From: a virus
IMG/VR virus record: IMGVR_UViG_3300022698_000231
Location: 1 to 41,126 of that record
Length of the DNA stretch: 41,126 nucleotides
Strand: one strand, 5' to 3'
Shown: piece after piece, positions 30,731-36,582 of the stretch
Layout of the letters: each line of letters starts with the position of its first letter
Numbering within the stretch: position 1 is the stretch's first letter
Translations under genes and position numbers: made by a program
Notes under the pieces: model-generated
What the model saw: only the letters and a program-made list of their open reading frames with translations
Database searches by the model: none
What the model was told of the DNA's origin: nothing

Positions 30731-32044
30731 TTAAAAAACCTCTGAACTAGATTTTGCTGACATGAACTCTATCTCTTGATTTATTAAATCTAATGCTCTA
30801 TCTCTTTCAATATTTTTTTCTATCATTTCTTTTTTCCAAGATTTAATTCTATTTTCTAGTTGATTGAAAACTTCTGTTTCTTTCTCTTTTATCATTCTTT
30901 CTGCCATTACTTTATGTGTTATATCAATTGCAACAACATTTGCACCAATAACATTTTTCTGATCATCTTCTATAAACCTAGCAGTTAGCATAATCCATAT
31001 AGATGAACCGTCTTTCCTTATAGCTTCATATTCTGTAGCATCCTCTATATATTCACCTCTTTTTAGTTTTTCTATTCTATTAAGAAATTTCTTCGATCCC
31101 TCTTCTGTCAAAAATTCAAAAGGACTCATTTCCAACAATTCTTTTTTAGTGTAACCGCTTTGTTTACAAACAACATCATTGACATAAGAAAATTTCATAT
31201 TTCGAAAATCTATTTCGTAAACTCCAGCGCCTGTAGCTTCAACTAGTTGTTTATATCTAATTTCATTTTCAAGTATTTTTTCCTGCATGTAAACTTGTTC
31301 TGTTATATTTTCGAATGATAAAACTAAATCGTTCGATGCCGTTCTGTGGCCATGAATTTTGAAATACCCTTTTGGAATTCTATGATCTTCATATTCAATA
31401 CACATACTAAAAGGAATGCCTTCTTTTAATGTTTTTAGATAAGTCTCTTTCAACTCATCAGAAACACCGGGAAATGCTTCCTGTAAAGTTTTGTATAATA
31501 GCTTCGAATTATCTAGATTCAAAATATCATCAGCCGAAGGGTTATAATCTACTAAAATAATTTCATTGTCTATTAACTTAAATATATTATAACCAAGAGG
31601 TGAAGTCCTTATAATGTCTTTATACATATTTTCAGCATTTGCTCTTTCGATTGCATACTTAATTGACCTTACAAGGATAGATGGAGAAATTTCAGGTTTG
31701 ACTAAATAATCTTGTGCACCCTTTTTAACACATTCACAAGCAATATCTTCATATGCTGAAATAATAACAATTGGTATATCAGGACATGTTTCTTTAACCC
31801 TTTTAAACGTACCGACTCCATGACTATTTGGTAATATCAAATCAAGCAAAATAGCATGGACTTTATCCTCTAGTTCTGTAGAACAGTTATTTTTAAGATA
31901 TTCTATTCCGCTTTCTAATGTCGTTTTAGATATGACATTAAATTTTGTATTTTTAGACTTTTCCAAAAAATGACTTATTAAAGTAAAAAGCTGTTCGTCA
32001 TCTTCAATGTATAGAAGATTTAATGTTTCCTCGTTTATGCTCAT
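30731..32044 (-). CDS. REC-PAS-PAS signalling protein
   Basis: A 437-residue protein. Residues 8-125 are a response-regulator receiver with all key residues: acidic pair D15-D16 (YIEDDE), phospho-acceptor D68 (LLDLILPNSHG), S96 (IISAYED) and K116 (VKPE). A PAS domain follows at about 130-250 (TSPLGYNIFKL, ADDILNLDNSKLL) and a second PAS/PAC at 262-385 (RYKQLVEATGAGVYEIDF, YEAIRKDGSSIWIMLTARF, GANVVAIDITHKV). The last 50 residues are a coiled coil. No kinase, GGDEF or DNA-binding domain is present, so output must be protein-protein. Two-component proteins are rare in phages. It probably intercepts host phosphorelay signals. GAGG ribosome site. Confidence 0.88.
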   Translation of the reverse strand: MSINEETLNLLYIEDDEQLFTLISHFLEKSKNTKFNVISKTTLESGIEYLKNNCSTELEDKVHAILLDLILPNSHGVGTFKRVKETCPDIPIVIISAYEDIACECVKKGAQDYLVKPEISPSILVRSIKYAIERANAENMYKDIIRTSPLGYNIFKLIDNEIILVDYNPSADDILNLDNSKLLYKTLQEAFPGVSDELKETYLKTLKEGIPFSMCIEYEDHRIPKGYFKIHGHRTASNDLVLSFENITEQVYMQEKILENEIRYKQLVEATGAGVYEIDFRNMKFSYVNDVVCKQSGYTKKELLEMSPFEFLTEEGSKKFLNRIEKLKRGEYIEDATEYEAIRKDGSSIWIMLTARFIEDDQKNVIGANVVAIDITHKVMAERMIKEKETEVFNQLENRIKSWKKEMIEKNIERDRALDLINQEIEFMSAKSSSEVF

Positions 32045-32046
32045 TT

Positions 32047-32490
32047 TTAAACCTCAATATCAGGATTGTTTTTTTCTAATGTCAAAATAACAAATCTCTT
32101 TGAAAAAGCTATAGATGTGATTAGAACATTTTCTATAGATTCTTCATAATCTACTAGTTCTAATTTAACTTCCAGAATAAAAGCTACTGATAGTTCATTC
32201 TCCAACTTAACAATTGTTATACGAGGGGGAAAGATAGAGGGAAGTTTTCCTCTATTTCTTAATTCTTGTATTATGTCATTAACATCTTCAGTTAACCGCT
32301 CTGCTTTCTCCTGACTAGGAGGTTGAAATTGAAAGGATTCAATGTGTTTTTTTATAGCAGGATACAAATCATTTTGAAGAGTAGCTGAATAATCATTGAG
32401 CGTTGGTCTCTCAGATTGTCGTGAGATAGCCACAGAGGGGAATGTAAGTAATATAATAAAAAATAAAACTATAGTAATTATTTTTTTCAA
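32047..32490 (-). CDS. Exported protein, TTG start
   Basis: A 147-residue protein with a signal peptide (KKIITIVLFFIILLTFPSVAIS) and a mature part having a helix (LYPAIKKHIESFQF), a helical repeat (AERLTEDVNDIIQELRNRG) and beta strands at the end. The start is a TTG codon, supported by GGGGGAG seven bases upstream. It is the first gene of the operon that includes the REC-PAS-PAS gene, 36 bases after a late-type motif. Could be a periplasmic partner or ligand sensor for the downstream membrane and signalling proteins; not proven. Confidence 0.75.
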   Translation of the reverse strand: MKKIITIVLFFIILLTFPSVAISRQSERPTLNDYSATLQNDLYPAIKKHIESFQFQPPSQEKAERLTEDVNDIIQELRNRGKLPSIFPPRITIVKLENELSVAFILEVKLELVDYEESIENVLITSIAFSKRFVILTLEKNNPDIEV

Positions 32491-32525
32491 ATCCTTTCTC
32501 CCCCATTTTTAGCGAATTATCTTCC

Positions 32526-32542
32526 TTTATATTTTGTTCTAA
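32526..32542 (-). promoter_or_regulatory. Late-type promoter motif
   Basis: Minus strand reads TTAGAACAAAATATAAA, the consensus itself. It lies 36 bases before the TTG start of the exported protein and 44 bases from the divergent early-type motif at 32587. Confidence 0.7.
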
Positions 32543-32586
32543 GAATGAGTAAAATTAGTTTTATACTAATCATTATAAAAAATAAA

Positions 32587-32602
32587 TTCTATATATATTA
32601 AT
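32587..32602 (+). promoter_or_regulatory. Early-type promoter motif
   Basis: Exact TTCTATATATATTAAT followed by AAGTGAAATGAAAA, matching the TGAA phase seen after other copies. It faces away from the late-type motif at 32526 and leads to the micropeptide gene at 32721. Confidence 0.75.
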
Positions 32603-32606
32603 AAGT

Positions 32607-32675
32607 GAAATGAAAACCTTCTTTCATTTCCTCCTTAACCACCCGGACCCGATGTCCTAACTCATCGGGCCCGGG
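32607..32675 (+). promoter_or_regulatory. Leader with two stable hairpins
   Basis: The 118-base leader of the micropeptide gene contains GAAATGAAA/TTTCATTTC (32607-32630) and then a strong GC stem: CCCGG-A-CCCGATG paired with CATCGGG-C-CCGGG (32642-32675). Other early units in the window have short unstructured leaders, so this may be regulatory or act in RNA stability. Confidence 0.5.
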
Positions 32676-32720
32676 AAATAATCTTAAATACATTTTTTAT
32701 CTATTACATAAGGGGGTCGT

Positions 32721-32891
32721 ATGACATCATTATTTGGGATAACATTGTGGTTTGCTATTATTTACATATTCTTCTTCATGGATAATGACGACGAAAAACC
32801 CCCCAAGAGTAAAACCAAAACGATTTATCATGATTACGAGATCATCGACGGGGTTGTCGTTTACAAGAAGGGGATTGATATTACGATTTAG
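32721..32891 (+). CDS. Membrane micropeptide
   Basis: A 56-residue protein behind AAGGGGGTCGT. The first 20 residues (MTSLFGITLWFAIIYIFFFM) form a membrane helix; the rest is a charged cytosolic tail (DNDDEKPPKSKTKT, then IIDGVVVYKKGIDIT). No family recognised. It is the only gene between the early-type motif at 32587 and a repeat-hairpin region ending in a terminator. Typical of early phage proteins that target host membrane proteins. Confidence 0.7.
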   Translation: MTSLFGITLWFAIIYIFFFMDNDDEKPPKSKTKTIYHDYEIIDGVVVYKKGIDITI

Positions 32892-32919
32892 GTAGCATAG
32901 CTTAACGCATGACGCTACC

Positions 32920-33034
32920 GCCCGCTCTGGCATATGGCGGGATTAGTAATATGCCACTCGCCCTGGCATGCGGCGGGCCCTGCGGGGACAGTTGTGTGCT
33001 ATTCTCTTGCCACCGCTCTAGCATACGGCGGGAA
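32920..33034 (+). repeat. Three imperfect GC-rich hairpin repeats
   Basis: Three related units of about 20 bases occur at about 32922-32941, 32958-32977 and 33013-33032. Their cores are CCGCTCTGGCATATGGCGGG, CGCCCTGGCATGCGGCGGG and CCGCTCTAGCATACGGCGGG. Each can fold (CCGC with GCGG) around CAT-rich centres, and two follow TGCCAC. The GC content contrasts with the AT-rich surroundings. They lie after the micropeptide stop and before the terminator at 33078, so they would be in the 3' part of that transcript; no coding frame fits. Confidence 0.6.
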
Positions 33035-33077
33035 GATGTATGCTGCTGTGTTGTGTTTCCATTGTTGTACTCCTGAA

Positions 33078-33123
33078 AAGGGGGGTGCTCGGGTTCACTT
33101 GTGGATCTGGCACCCCTTTTTTT
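33078..33123. terminator. Intrinsic terminator
   Basis: GGGGTGC (33082-33088) pairs with GCACCCC (33110-33116), followed by seven T residues and preceded by AAAA, so it may work in both directions. It separates the rightward micropeptide/repeat transcript from the leftward SET-domain gene ending at 33122. Confidence 0.85.
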
Positions 33124-33724
33124 AGTGCACATTTTTATAAGCAGGGTCCGGAGTTTTATTGTCTTTGTCAATTCTTATCTTAACTTTGACTGGTTTGGTT
33201 GAACCTTTCAACTGATTAAGATATGTCTCGTCTTCAGGTTTTGGATTGGACCCCTGACCATAAACTGTTGCGCTCGCATCTTCAGTGTTTGGAGAAAATT
33301 GAATGTTTCGTTCATCGTCAGGATCAACCTGTACTTCTACTTCCCCTTCACCTTCAGGGGGTTCTTTTAAGATCACACGTTTCCCTTCCAAATTCCAATT
33401 GCGTTGCGGTTGTTCAAGATCCTTATTCTGAGTATAATCAAGAGTTATTTCCTCACCTGGTTCAATATCTTTTTCGGCATAAGTTTTAAACGAAAGATCT
33501 TTTTCTTTAACTGATTTCGCTGATGGTTTCGGAGAATGATTTAGATACCTTCCAAATTCAGTAATATCATAATTTGGATTAAAATGAGTATTTATAAAAT
33601 CTCCTTTACGAAAAGGTTTTGTTGCAAACACTCCTTGACCATGGATAGGAGAAGGTCTCAAAACGTAATTGTTCATTAATGATTTACTTTGTAATTCAGA
33701 AAGATATCTATTTATTGTTTCCAT
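33122..33724 (-). CDS. SET-domain protein lysine methyltransferase-like
   Basis: A 200-residue protein. Residues 18-98 contain the minimal SET domain: RPSPIHGQGVFATKPFRKGDF (about 23-43), YLNHSPKPS (60-68, the N-H-S motif) and a final YAEKDIEPGEEITLDYT (about 82-98). These residues bind S-adenosylmethionine and the target lysine. The middle pre-SET insertion is short. Residues 110-200 are a charged, Pro/Glu-rich tail (EPPEGEGEVEVQVDPDDE, STKPVKVKIRIDKDNK) of unknown role. It is a lone leftward gene flanked by a terminator and a late-type motif 15 bases upstream. Targets could be phage virion or host DNA-associated proteins; unknown. Confidence 0.85.
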   Translation of the reverse strand: METINRYLSELQSKSLMNNYVLRPSPIHGQGVFATKPFRKGDFINTHFNPNYDITEFGRYLNHSPKPSAKSVKEKDLSFKTYAEKDIEPGEEITLDYTQNKDLEQPQRNWNLEGKRVILKEPPEGEGEVEVQVDPDDERNIQFSPNTEDASATVYGQGSNPKPEDETYLNQLKGSTKPVKVKIRIDKDNKTPDPAYKNVH

Positions 33725-33738
33725 TTTATTGTCCTATT

Positions 33739-33755
33739 TTTATTTTTTGTTCTAA
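33739..33755 (-). promoter_or_regulatory. Late-type promoter motif
   Basis: Minus strand reads TTAGAACAAAAAATAAA, 15 bases before the SET gene ATG. Its upstream end is only two bases from the divergent early-type motif at 33757. Confidence 0.65.
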
Positions 33756-33756
33756 G

Positions 33757-33772
33757 TTCTATATATATTAAT
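33757..33772 (+). promoter_or_regulatory. Early-type promoter motif
   Basis: Exact TTCTATATATATTAAT followed by GATTGAATAGAAGG. It overlaps the upstream region of the late-type motif at 33739, so early and late polymerase forms could compete here. Confidence 0.75.
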
Positions 33773-33821
33773 GATTGAATAGAAGGAAACATTTGTCAAC
33801 TCAATATGGGAGGAAATAATC

Positions 33822-34037
33822 ATGATGCAAACTACATGGAAAGAATACATCGTTGCTTTGGCGAAAACCCTTTGGGAAAATAGACCTAGATTTAAACTTC
33901 AAAGTTTTGATGATCAATCGTACCACCCGAAATGTTTTATGTGCAACGAAGGTCCTGAAGTTTGCCCGGGGTGCCAGTATAGGACTTGGACACTTGCGGG
34001 TGAAACCAAACCCCCATGTCAGAAAGGAGACTATTGA
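33822..34037 (+). CDS. Small Cys-rich protein
   Basis: A 71-residue protein behind the strong GGGAGGAAATAATC site used by several early genes here. The N-terminal half is a helix (TWKEYIVALAKTLWENRPRF); the C-terminal half has CFMCNEGPEVCPGC and a final PPCQKG, likely a zinc site. It is followed almost directly by a DnaJ-zinc-finger-like micropeptide (TGACATG junction), so both are in one unit ended by the terminator at 34186. Family unknown. Confidence 0.8.
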   Translation: MMQTTWKEYIVALAKTLWENRPRFKLQSFDDQSYHPKCFMCNEGPEVCPGCQYRTWTLAGETKPPCQKGDY

Positions 34038-34038
34038 C

Positions 34039-34152
34039 ATGTCGGATGAAGATCCCAAACCGAGACCATGTCCAGAATGTGGCGGCGAACCGTGGGAAGT
34101 CGGCGGAAGCGGCTGCGAGACATGCGGTGGCGATGGATGGGTTGAGGATTAA
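34039..34152 (+). CDS. DnaJ-type zinc-finger micropeptide
   Basis: A 37-residue protein with two CxxCxG motifs (CPECGG and CETCGG) separated by a Gly-rich loop, i.e. one zinc centre of the DnaJ central domain. AAGGAGA precedes its ATG. It directly follows the Cys-rich gene at 33822. A separate J-domain protein is encoded 370 bases downstream (34525), so the two could together replace functions of a DnaJ, as a split co-chaperone. Small zinc fingers also act alone, so this is inference. Confidence 0.7.
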   Translation: MSDEDPKPRPCPECGGEPWEVGGSGCETCGGDGWVED

Positions 34153-34185
34153 TTAACCTGTCCATCAAAAATCAAGAAGTTACAA

Positions 34186-34215
34186 TGGGTGCGACGATCA
34201 AGCACCCATTTTTTT
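34186..34215 (+). terminator. Intrinsic terminator
   Basis: TGGGTGC pairs with GCACCCA around GACGATCAA, followed by seven T residues. It ends the unit with the two Cys-rich proteins. Confidence 0.88.
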
Positions 34216-34226
34216 AGGAAATAAAA

Positions 34227-34448
34227 ATGGACATAAAAGAAGCTCTGAAAAAAGGAAGAAAGAGATGTGAAGGTTGTAATATGAGGGGTATATGTGTAAT
34301 AAAATCCGCTGACCTTGAGCATATATGTCCTTGTTTAGAATGTGTTGTTTTGGTTATGTGCAATAAAGGTTGTAATGAATTTGACAAAATATCCAAACTT
34401 GCAAACGCGATCCTAAATCAAAAACTTGGAGAGAGTATAAAAAAGTAA
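34227..34448 (+). CDS. Small Cys-rich protein
   Basis: A 73-residue protein with nine cysteines: CEGCNMRGIC, then CPCLEC and CNKGC, arranged as two or three possible zinc or Fe-S sites, flanked by a basic N terminus (KKGRKRC) and a helical C terminus (ISKLANAILNQKLG). The AGGAAAT ribosome site overlaps the tail of the preceding terminator, so it is probably read from leakage through 34186 or a promoter not seen. Function unknown; likely nucleic-acid- or protein-binding. Confidence 0.75.
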   Translation: MDIKEALKKGRKRCEGCNMRGICVIKSADLEHICPCLECVVLVMCNKGCNEFDKISKLANAILNQKLGESIKK

Positions 34449-34464
34449 AACTTAAAAAATATTT

Positions 34465-34480
34465 TACTATATATATTAAT
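34465..34480 (+). promoter_or_regulatory. Early-type promoter motif (variant)
   Basis: TACTATATATATTAAT, one mismatch from the consensus at the TTC end (TAC). It leads to the J-domain gene at 34525. Confidence 0.7.
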
Positions 34481-34524
34481 ATCTAATATGAGAGAATTGT
34501 TCACCTTTTCCTTGGGAGGATATT

Positions 34525-34845
34525 ATGAACAACGATGATTATATTAATGCAGTATTCAGAATGATTATGATATACTTTCTGATTAATTTCGTGTTTGGTC
34601 TGTTAAATTATGGGCGTCTTTACTATCGATTCAAAAAAGCTAATAGTAGAAACAATCAAACATGGAAAAAAGCTGCAAAGGCATTTGGTGTTCGTGCTGG
34701 AAAACTGAAGAAAATGAGCAAGGACGAAATCAAAAATCGTTATCGTGAGATGGCAAAGAAGGTTCATCCTGATCATGGAGGCAATTCAGAAGAGTTCAGA
34801 AAGGTCCATGAAGCATATAAATTCGTCTATGATCAAGCAGCATAA
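34525..34845 (+). CDS. Membrane-anchored J-domain protein
   Basis: A 106-residue DnaJ-like co-chaperone. Residues 8-30 are a membrane helix (AVFRMIMIYFLINFVFGLL). Residues about 45-104 form a J domain with helix II basic residues (IKNRYREMAKKV), the HPD motif at 81-83 (HPDHGG) and a C-terminal helix (SEEFRKVHEAYKFVYD). J domains stimulate Hsp70/DnaK ATPase. In this arrangement the J domain faces the cytoplasm from the membrane and would recruit host DnaK there. There is no Gly/Phe or zinc-finger part; a separate CxxCxG micropeptide lies at 34039. Site TTGGGAGGATATT. Confidence 0.85.
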   Translation: MNNDDYINAVFRMIMIYFLINFVFGLLNYGRLYYRFKKANSRNNQTWKKAAKAFGVRAGKLKKMSKDEIKNRYREMAKKVHPDHGGNSEEFRKVHEAYKFVYDQAA

Positions 34846-34865
34846 TCCCACACGAAAGGGTGGGG

Positions 34866-34892
34866 AAATGACATCTACGGATGTCATTTTTT
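34866..34892 (+). terminator. Intrinsic terminator with TACG loop
   Basis: AAATGACATC pairs perfectly with GATGTCATTT around the stable tetraloop TACG, followed by T residues to 34892. It ends the J-domain unit. Confidence 0.9.
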
Positions 34893-35014
34893 GAATCCTC
34901 CCAATAATTTTTTTAGTTTAATGAAGTGAATGAATAGACGGGCAATCTTAAAAGGATGGAATCCCTATGGGATTTCATCCTAGATCATATATATAGTTTG
35001 GTATATTTTTTGGT
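34893..35014 (+). other. Gap with inverted repeat
   Basis: No gene with a ribosome site is seen between the terminator and the next early-type motif. It contains a near-perfect inverted repeat, AGGATGGAATCC facing GGGATTTCATCCT (34953-34981), and a degenerate TTTAATGAAGTGAATGAA at 34916-34933 resembling the downstream half of the early-type motif. Either an operator or a decayed promoter unit. Confidence 0.35.
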
Positions 35015-35030
35015 TTCTATATATATTAAT
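35015..35030 (+). promoter_or_regulatory. Early-type promoter motif
   Basis: Exact TTCTATATATATTAAT 37 bases before the micropeptide ATG at 35067, in the usual position relative to a GGGAGGAAATC ribosome site. Confidence 0.75.
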
Positions 35031-35066
35031 TGTAAATATCAACTGAAACATTTATGGGAGGAAATC

Positions 35067-35189
35067 ATGGATGAGTTCATCGACAAAACACTTGAATGGA
35101 TCATGATCCGAGTTGTGGGTGTATTCTCTGGGTGTATCGTACTTGGAGTTATGTATGGATGCATCCGCTTGGTTGAAGTTTTAAATTAA
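35067..35189 (+). CDS. Single-pass membrane micropeptide
   Basis: A 40-residue protein. An open frame extends upstream to 34956 through the promoter, but the ATG at 35067 follows the promoter and the canonical GGGAGGAAATC site. It has a charged helix (MDEFIDKTLEWIMIR) leading into one membrane helix (VVGVFSGCIVLGVMYGCIRL). No family recognised. First gene of a unit with the paralogous pair at 35204 and 35515. Confidence 0.7.
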   Translation: MDEFIDKTLEWIMIRVVGVFSGCIVLGVMYGCIRLVEVLN

Positions 35190-35203
35190 CTATGGGAGGA
35201 AGA

Positions 35204-35518
35204 ATGACAAGAGAAGAGATTTTCAAAAGTGGGTGTATGTTTGCATTAGCGTTCTCAGAGATGTATAGAGGAAATTATGGGAGTACGCTTCATGCAATTT
35301 GTATTCGTCATAACAAACGAATAGCAAATGCTTACCCAACTCTTGTAAAAACGAAACCGATGTTCATTGTCCAGGTTAGAGAAACCGATGGAAGAAAAAC
35401 CGAGCACCGTTTCCCTTATCATTATTTCAAAAAGGCATGTGAGACTTTTAGACAATATGCCTTGATGTTGAAGGGTAGAGGGACACTGGAAATTCCAGGA
35501 ACGGAGGATACCATATGA
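35204..35518 (+). CDS. Hypothetical protein, tandem paralogue 1
   Basis: A 104-residue protein starting at the ATG behind GGGAGGAAGA. It shares with the next gene a conserved block: H-(N/D)-(K/R)-R-I-x-x-AYP, then FIV-x-(V/F), then FPYH-x-F-x-(K/R)-x-CE. Both also share an N-terminal FK-x-G motif. They arose by tandem duplication. The fold looks like a small alpha/beta domain (beta hairpin FIVQVRETDGR). Function unknown. The stop overlaps the next start (ATGA). Confidence 0.75.
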   Translation: MTREEIFKSGCMFALAFSEMYRGNYGSTLHAICIRHNKRIANAYPTLVKTKPMFIVQVRETDGRKTEHRFPYHYFKKACETFRQYALMLKGRGTLEIPGTEDTI

Positions 35519-35787
35519 ATAACAAATCGGTATTCAAAAATGGAATCTTCAAGGCATTGAAAGATGCTGAGATTCTATCGGGAAGAAAAGGAAGTCCTCT
35601 ATACATGGAAATGATAAAGCATGATAGAAGGATCATTGCTGCATACCCAGAATACAATGGCGTAGAGCATGTCTTCATCGTAAAGTTTCAGACAAATGGA
35701 CATGTAAAACACAGATCGTTTCCATATCACAAGTTCATTCGTGGATGCGAAATAGTCCGTGAAGAAATATTCAAAACGCGCTCCTAA
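35515..35787 (+). CDS. Hypothetical protein, tandem paralogue 2
   Basis: A 90-residue paralogue of the preceding protein (HDRRIIAAYP, HVFIVKFQTNG, RSFPYHKFIRGCE). Translationally coupled to it through an ATGA overlap. It ends just before a double terminator. No catalytic residues are apparent; two divergent copies may form a heterodimer or counter two variants of one host target. Confidence 0.75.
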   Translation: MNNKSVFKNGIFKALKDAEILSGRKGSPLYMEMIKHDRRIIAAYPEYNGVEHVFIVKFQTNGHVKHRSFPYHKFIRGCEIVREEIFKTRS

Positions 35788-35833
35788 TATTAATATGGGG
35801 AGCGGTTTTGGGGGCGGGTCGCCGCCCTTTTTT
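35779..35833 (+). terminator. Double intrinsic terminator
   Basis: Two hairpins in series: CGCTCC/GGAGCG around an AT-rich loop followed by TTTT, then GGGCGG-GTCG-CCGCCC followed by six T residues (35828-35833). The first overlaps the final codons of the paralogue-2 gene. Confidence 0.88.
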
Positions 35834-35852
35834 AATCTTGGATATTTTTTTT

Positions 35853-35868
35853 GTCTATATATATTAAT
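35853..35868 (+). promoter_or_regulatory. Early-type promoter motif (variant)
   Basis: GTCTATATATATTAAT followed by ACATGAATGAA. One base off consensus at the first position. Leads to the signal-peptide micropeptide at 35933. Confidence 0.72.
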
Positions 35869-35932
35869 ACATGAATGAAAAGAATTATTTACCTGCCGAA
35901 ATCTATGAAACCCTATTAGAAAGGGGGACAAG

Positions 35933-36067
35933 ATGAAGAAAATTTTTATGATGATATTCATAGCAATCGTTCTGTACACTGGGCATGTAATGGTAATGGA
36001 GGCTGGTCATCTTGGAAGCGCCCTGGCAGACCATAGCCGTTATGAAATTTCAGAAACTTCACGATAG
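35933..36067 (+). CDS. Exported or membrane micropeptide
   Basis: A 44-residue protein behind AAGGGGGACAAG. It begins KKIFMMIFIAIVLYTGHVMVM, a signal peptide or membrane helix, followed by a short polar tail (HLGSALADHSRYEISETS) with a possible ALA-type cleavage position. It is the sole gene between an early-type motif and a terminator. Family unknown; likely acts in the envelope early in infection. Confidence 0.65.
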   Translation: MKKIFMMIFIAIVLYTGHVMVMEAGHLGSALADHSRYEISETSR

Positions 36068-36090
36068 TACTGCAGCACCTCCTCCCAAAA

Positions 36091-36122
36091 GGGGCTATTC
36101 CATAGGGGAATAGTCCTTTTTT
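36091..36122 (+). terminator. Intrinsic terminator
   Basis: GGGGCTATTCC pairs with GGGGAATAGTCC around a short loop, followed by six T residues at 36117-36122. Confidence 0.88.
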
Positions 36123-36142
36123 GATTTCATTTTTTTGCCAAC

Positions 36143-36158
36143 TTCTATATATATTAAT
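36143..36158 (+). promoter_or_regulatory. Early-type promoter motif
   Basis: Exact TTCTATATATATTAAT followed by GATTGAAGATAACC. Leads to the 32-residue micropeptide at 36193 and the genes after it. Confidence 0.75.
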
Positions 36159-36192
36159 GATTGAAGATAACCATTTATTTTGTGGAGGGATC

Positions 36193-36291
36193 ATGAAAGT
36201 CATGATTAAAGCTGTGGTTGAAGTGTTGGTTAACGACTGGCCGTTGCTGATGCCTGCTTCGGTCATTACTTTCCTCATCTTCTTTACTTAA
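36193..36291 (+). CDS. Single-pass membrane micropeptide
   Basis: A 32-residue protein behind GTGGAGGGATC: an amphipathic N terminus (MKVMIKAVVEVLVNDWP) and a hydrophobic end (LLMPASVITFLIFFT). It is the first gene after an early-type motif and has a better than average ribosome site, so it is very likely translated despite its size. Function unknown. Confidence 0.62.
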   Translation: MKVMIKAVVEVLVNDWPLLMPASVITFLIFFT

Positions 36292-36303
36292 CGGGAGGTC
36301 CAT

Positions 36304-36507
36304 ATGAAGTATCAGATTGTATTTCTGAAGAATCGGACGGAGTGGTTGGATACCGAGCATCTTCCTACGCTTTCAGCTTGTATGAAAGCGGCAGAGGAAA
36401 ATACTCGGAATGCCTCGAACTTCATCATCTACGATGGGGATCCGGTGTATCCGATCCTTGGCGAAGTCCTGCCCAATGGTCATATTGATTGGGTTCGCGC
36501 ACACTAA
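36304..36507 (+). CDS. Small hypothetical protein
   Basis: A 67-residue soluble protein (YQIVFLKNRTEWLDTE, helix LSACMKAAEENTRNAS, FIIYDGDPVYPILGEVLPNG). The beta-alpha-beta layout resembles small DUF-type phage proteins that begin with YxVxFxxxxxW. CGGGAGGTCC precedes the ATG. It ends before a strong hairpin at 36514. Role unknown. Confidence 0.78.
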   Translation: MKYQIVFLKNRTEWLDTEHLPTLSACMKAAEENTRNASNFIIYDGDPVYPILGEVLPNGHIDWVRAH

Positions 36508-36513
36508 TTACAA

Positions 36514-36541
36514 CGGGGGATAGAGAGGAGTCTATCCCCCG
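36514..36541 (+). terminator. Strong hairpin, probable terminator
   Basis: CGGGGGATAG pairs perfectly with CTATCCCCCG. There is no T run, so it may be an attenuator, processing site or RNA-stabilising 3' end. Just after it, GCTAAGAACAAACACC resembles half of the late-type motif on this strand. Confidence 0.6.
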
Positions 36542-36582
36542 CTAAGAACAAACACCAATTATTTTTATGGAAAGGAAGAGAG

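Noticed and set aside
32902-33171. Minus-strand frame with repeated PPYARAG-like peptides
   Set aside because: It is a by-product of the GC hairpin repeats, runs through the terminator and into the SET gene, and lacks a ribosome site.
36541-36560. Late-type promoter on the plus strand (CTAAGAACAAACACC)
   Set aside because: Only the GAACAAA half matches; the TATAAA end is missing, and it is the only copy in that orientation.
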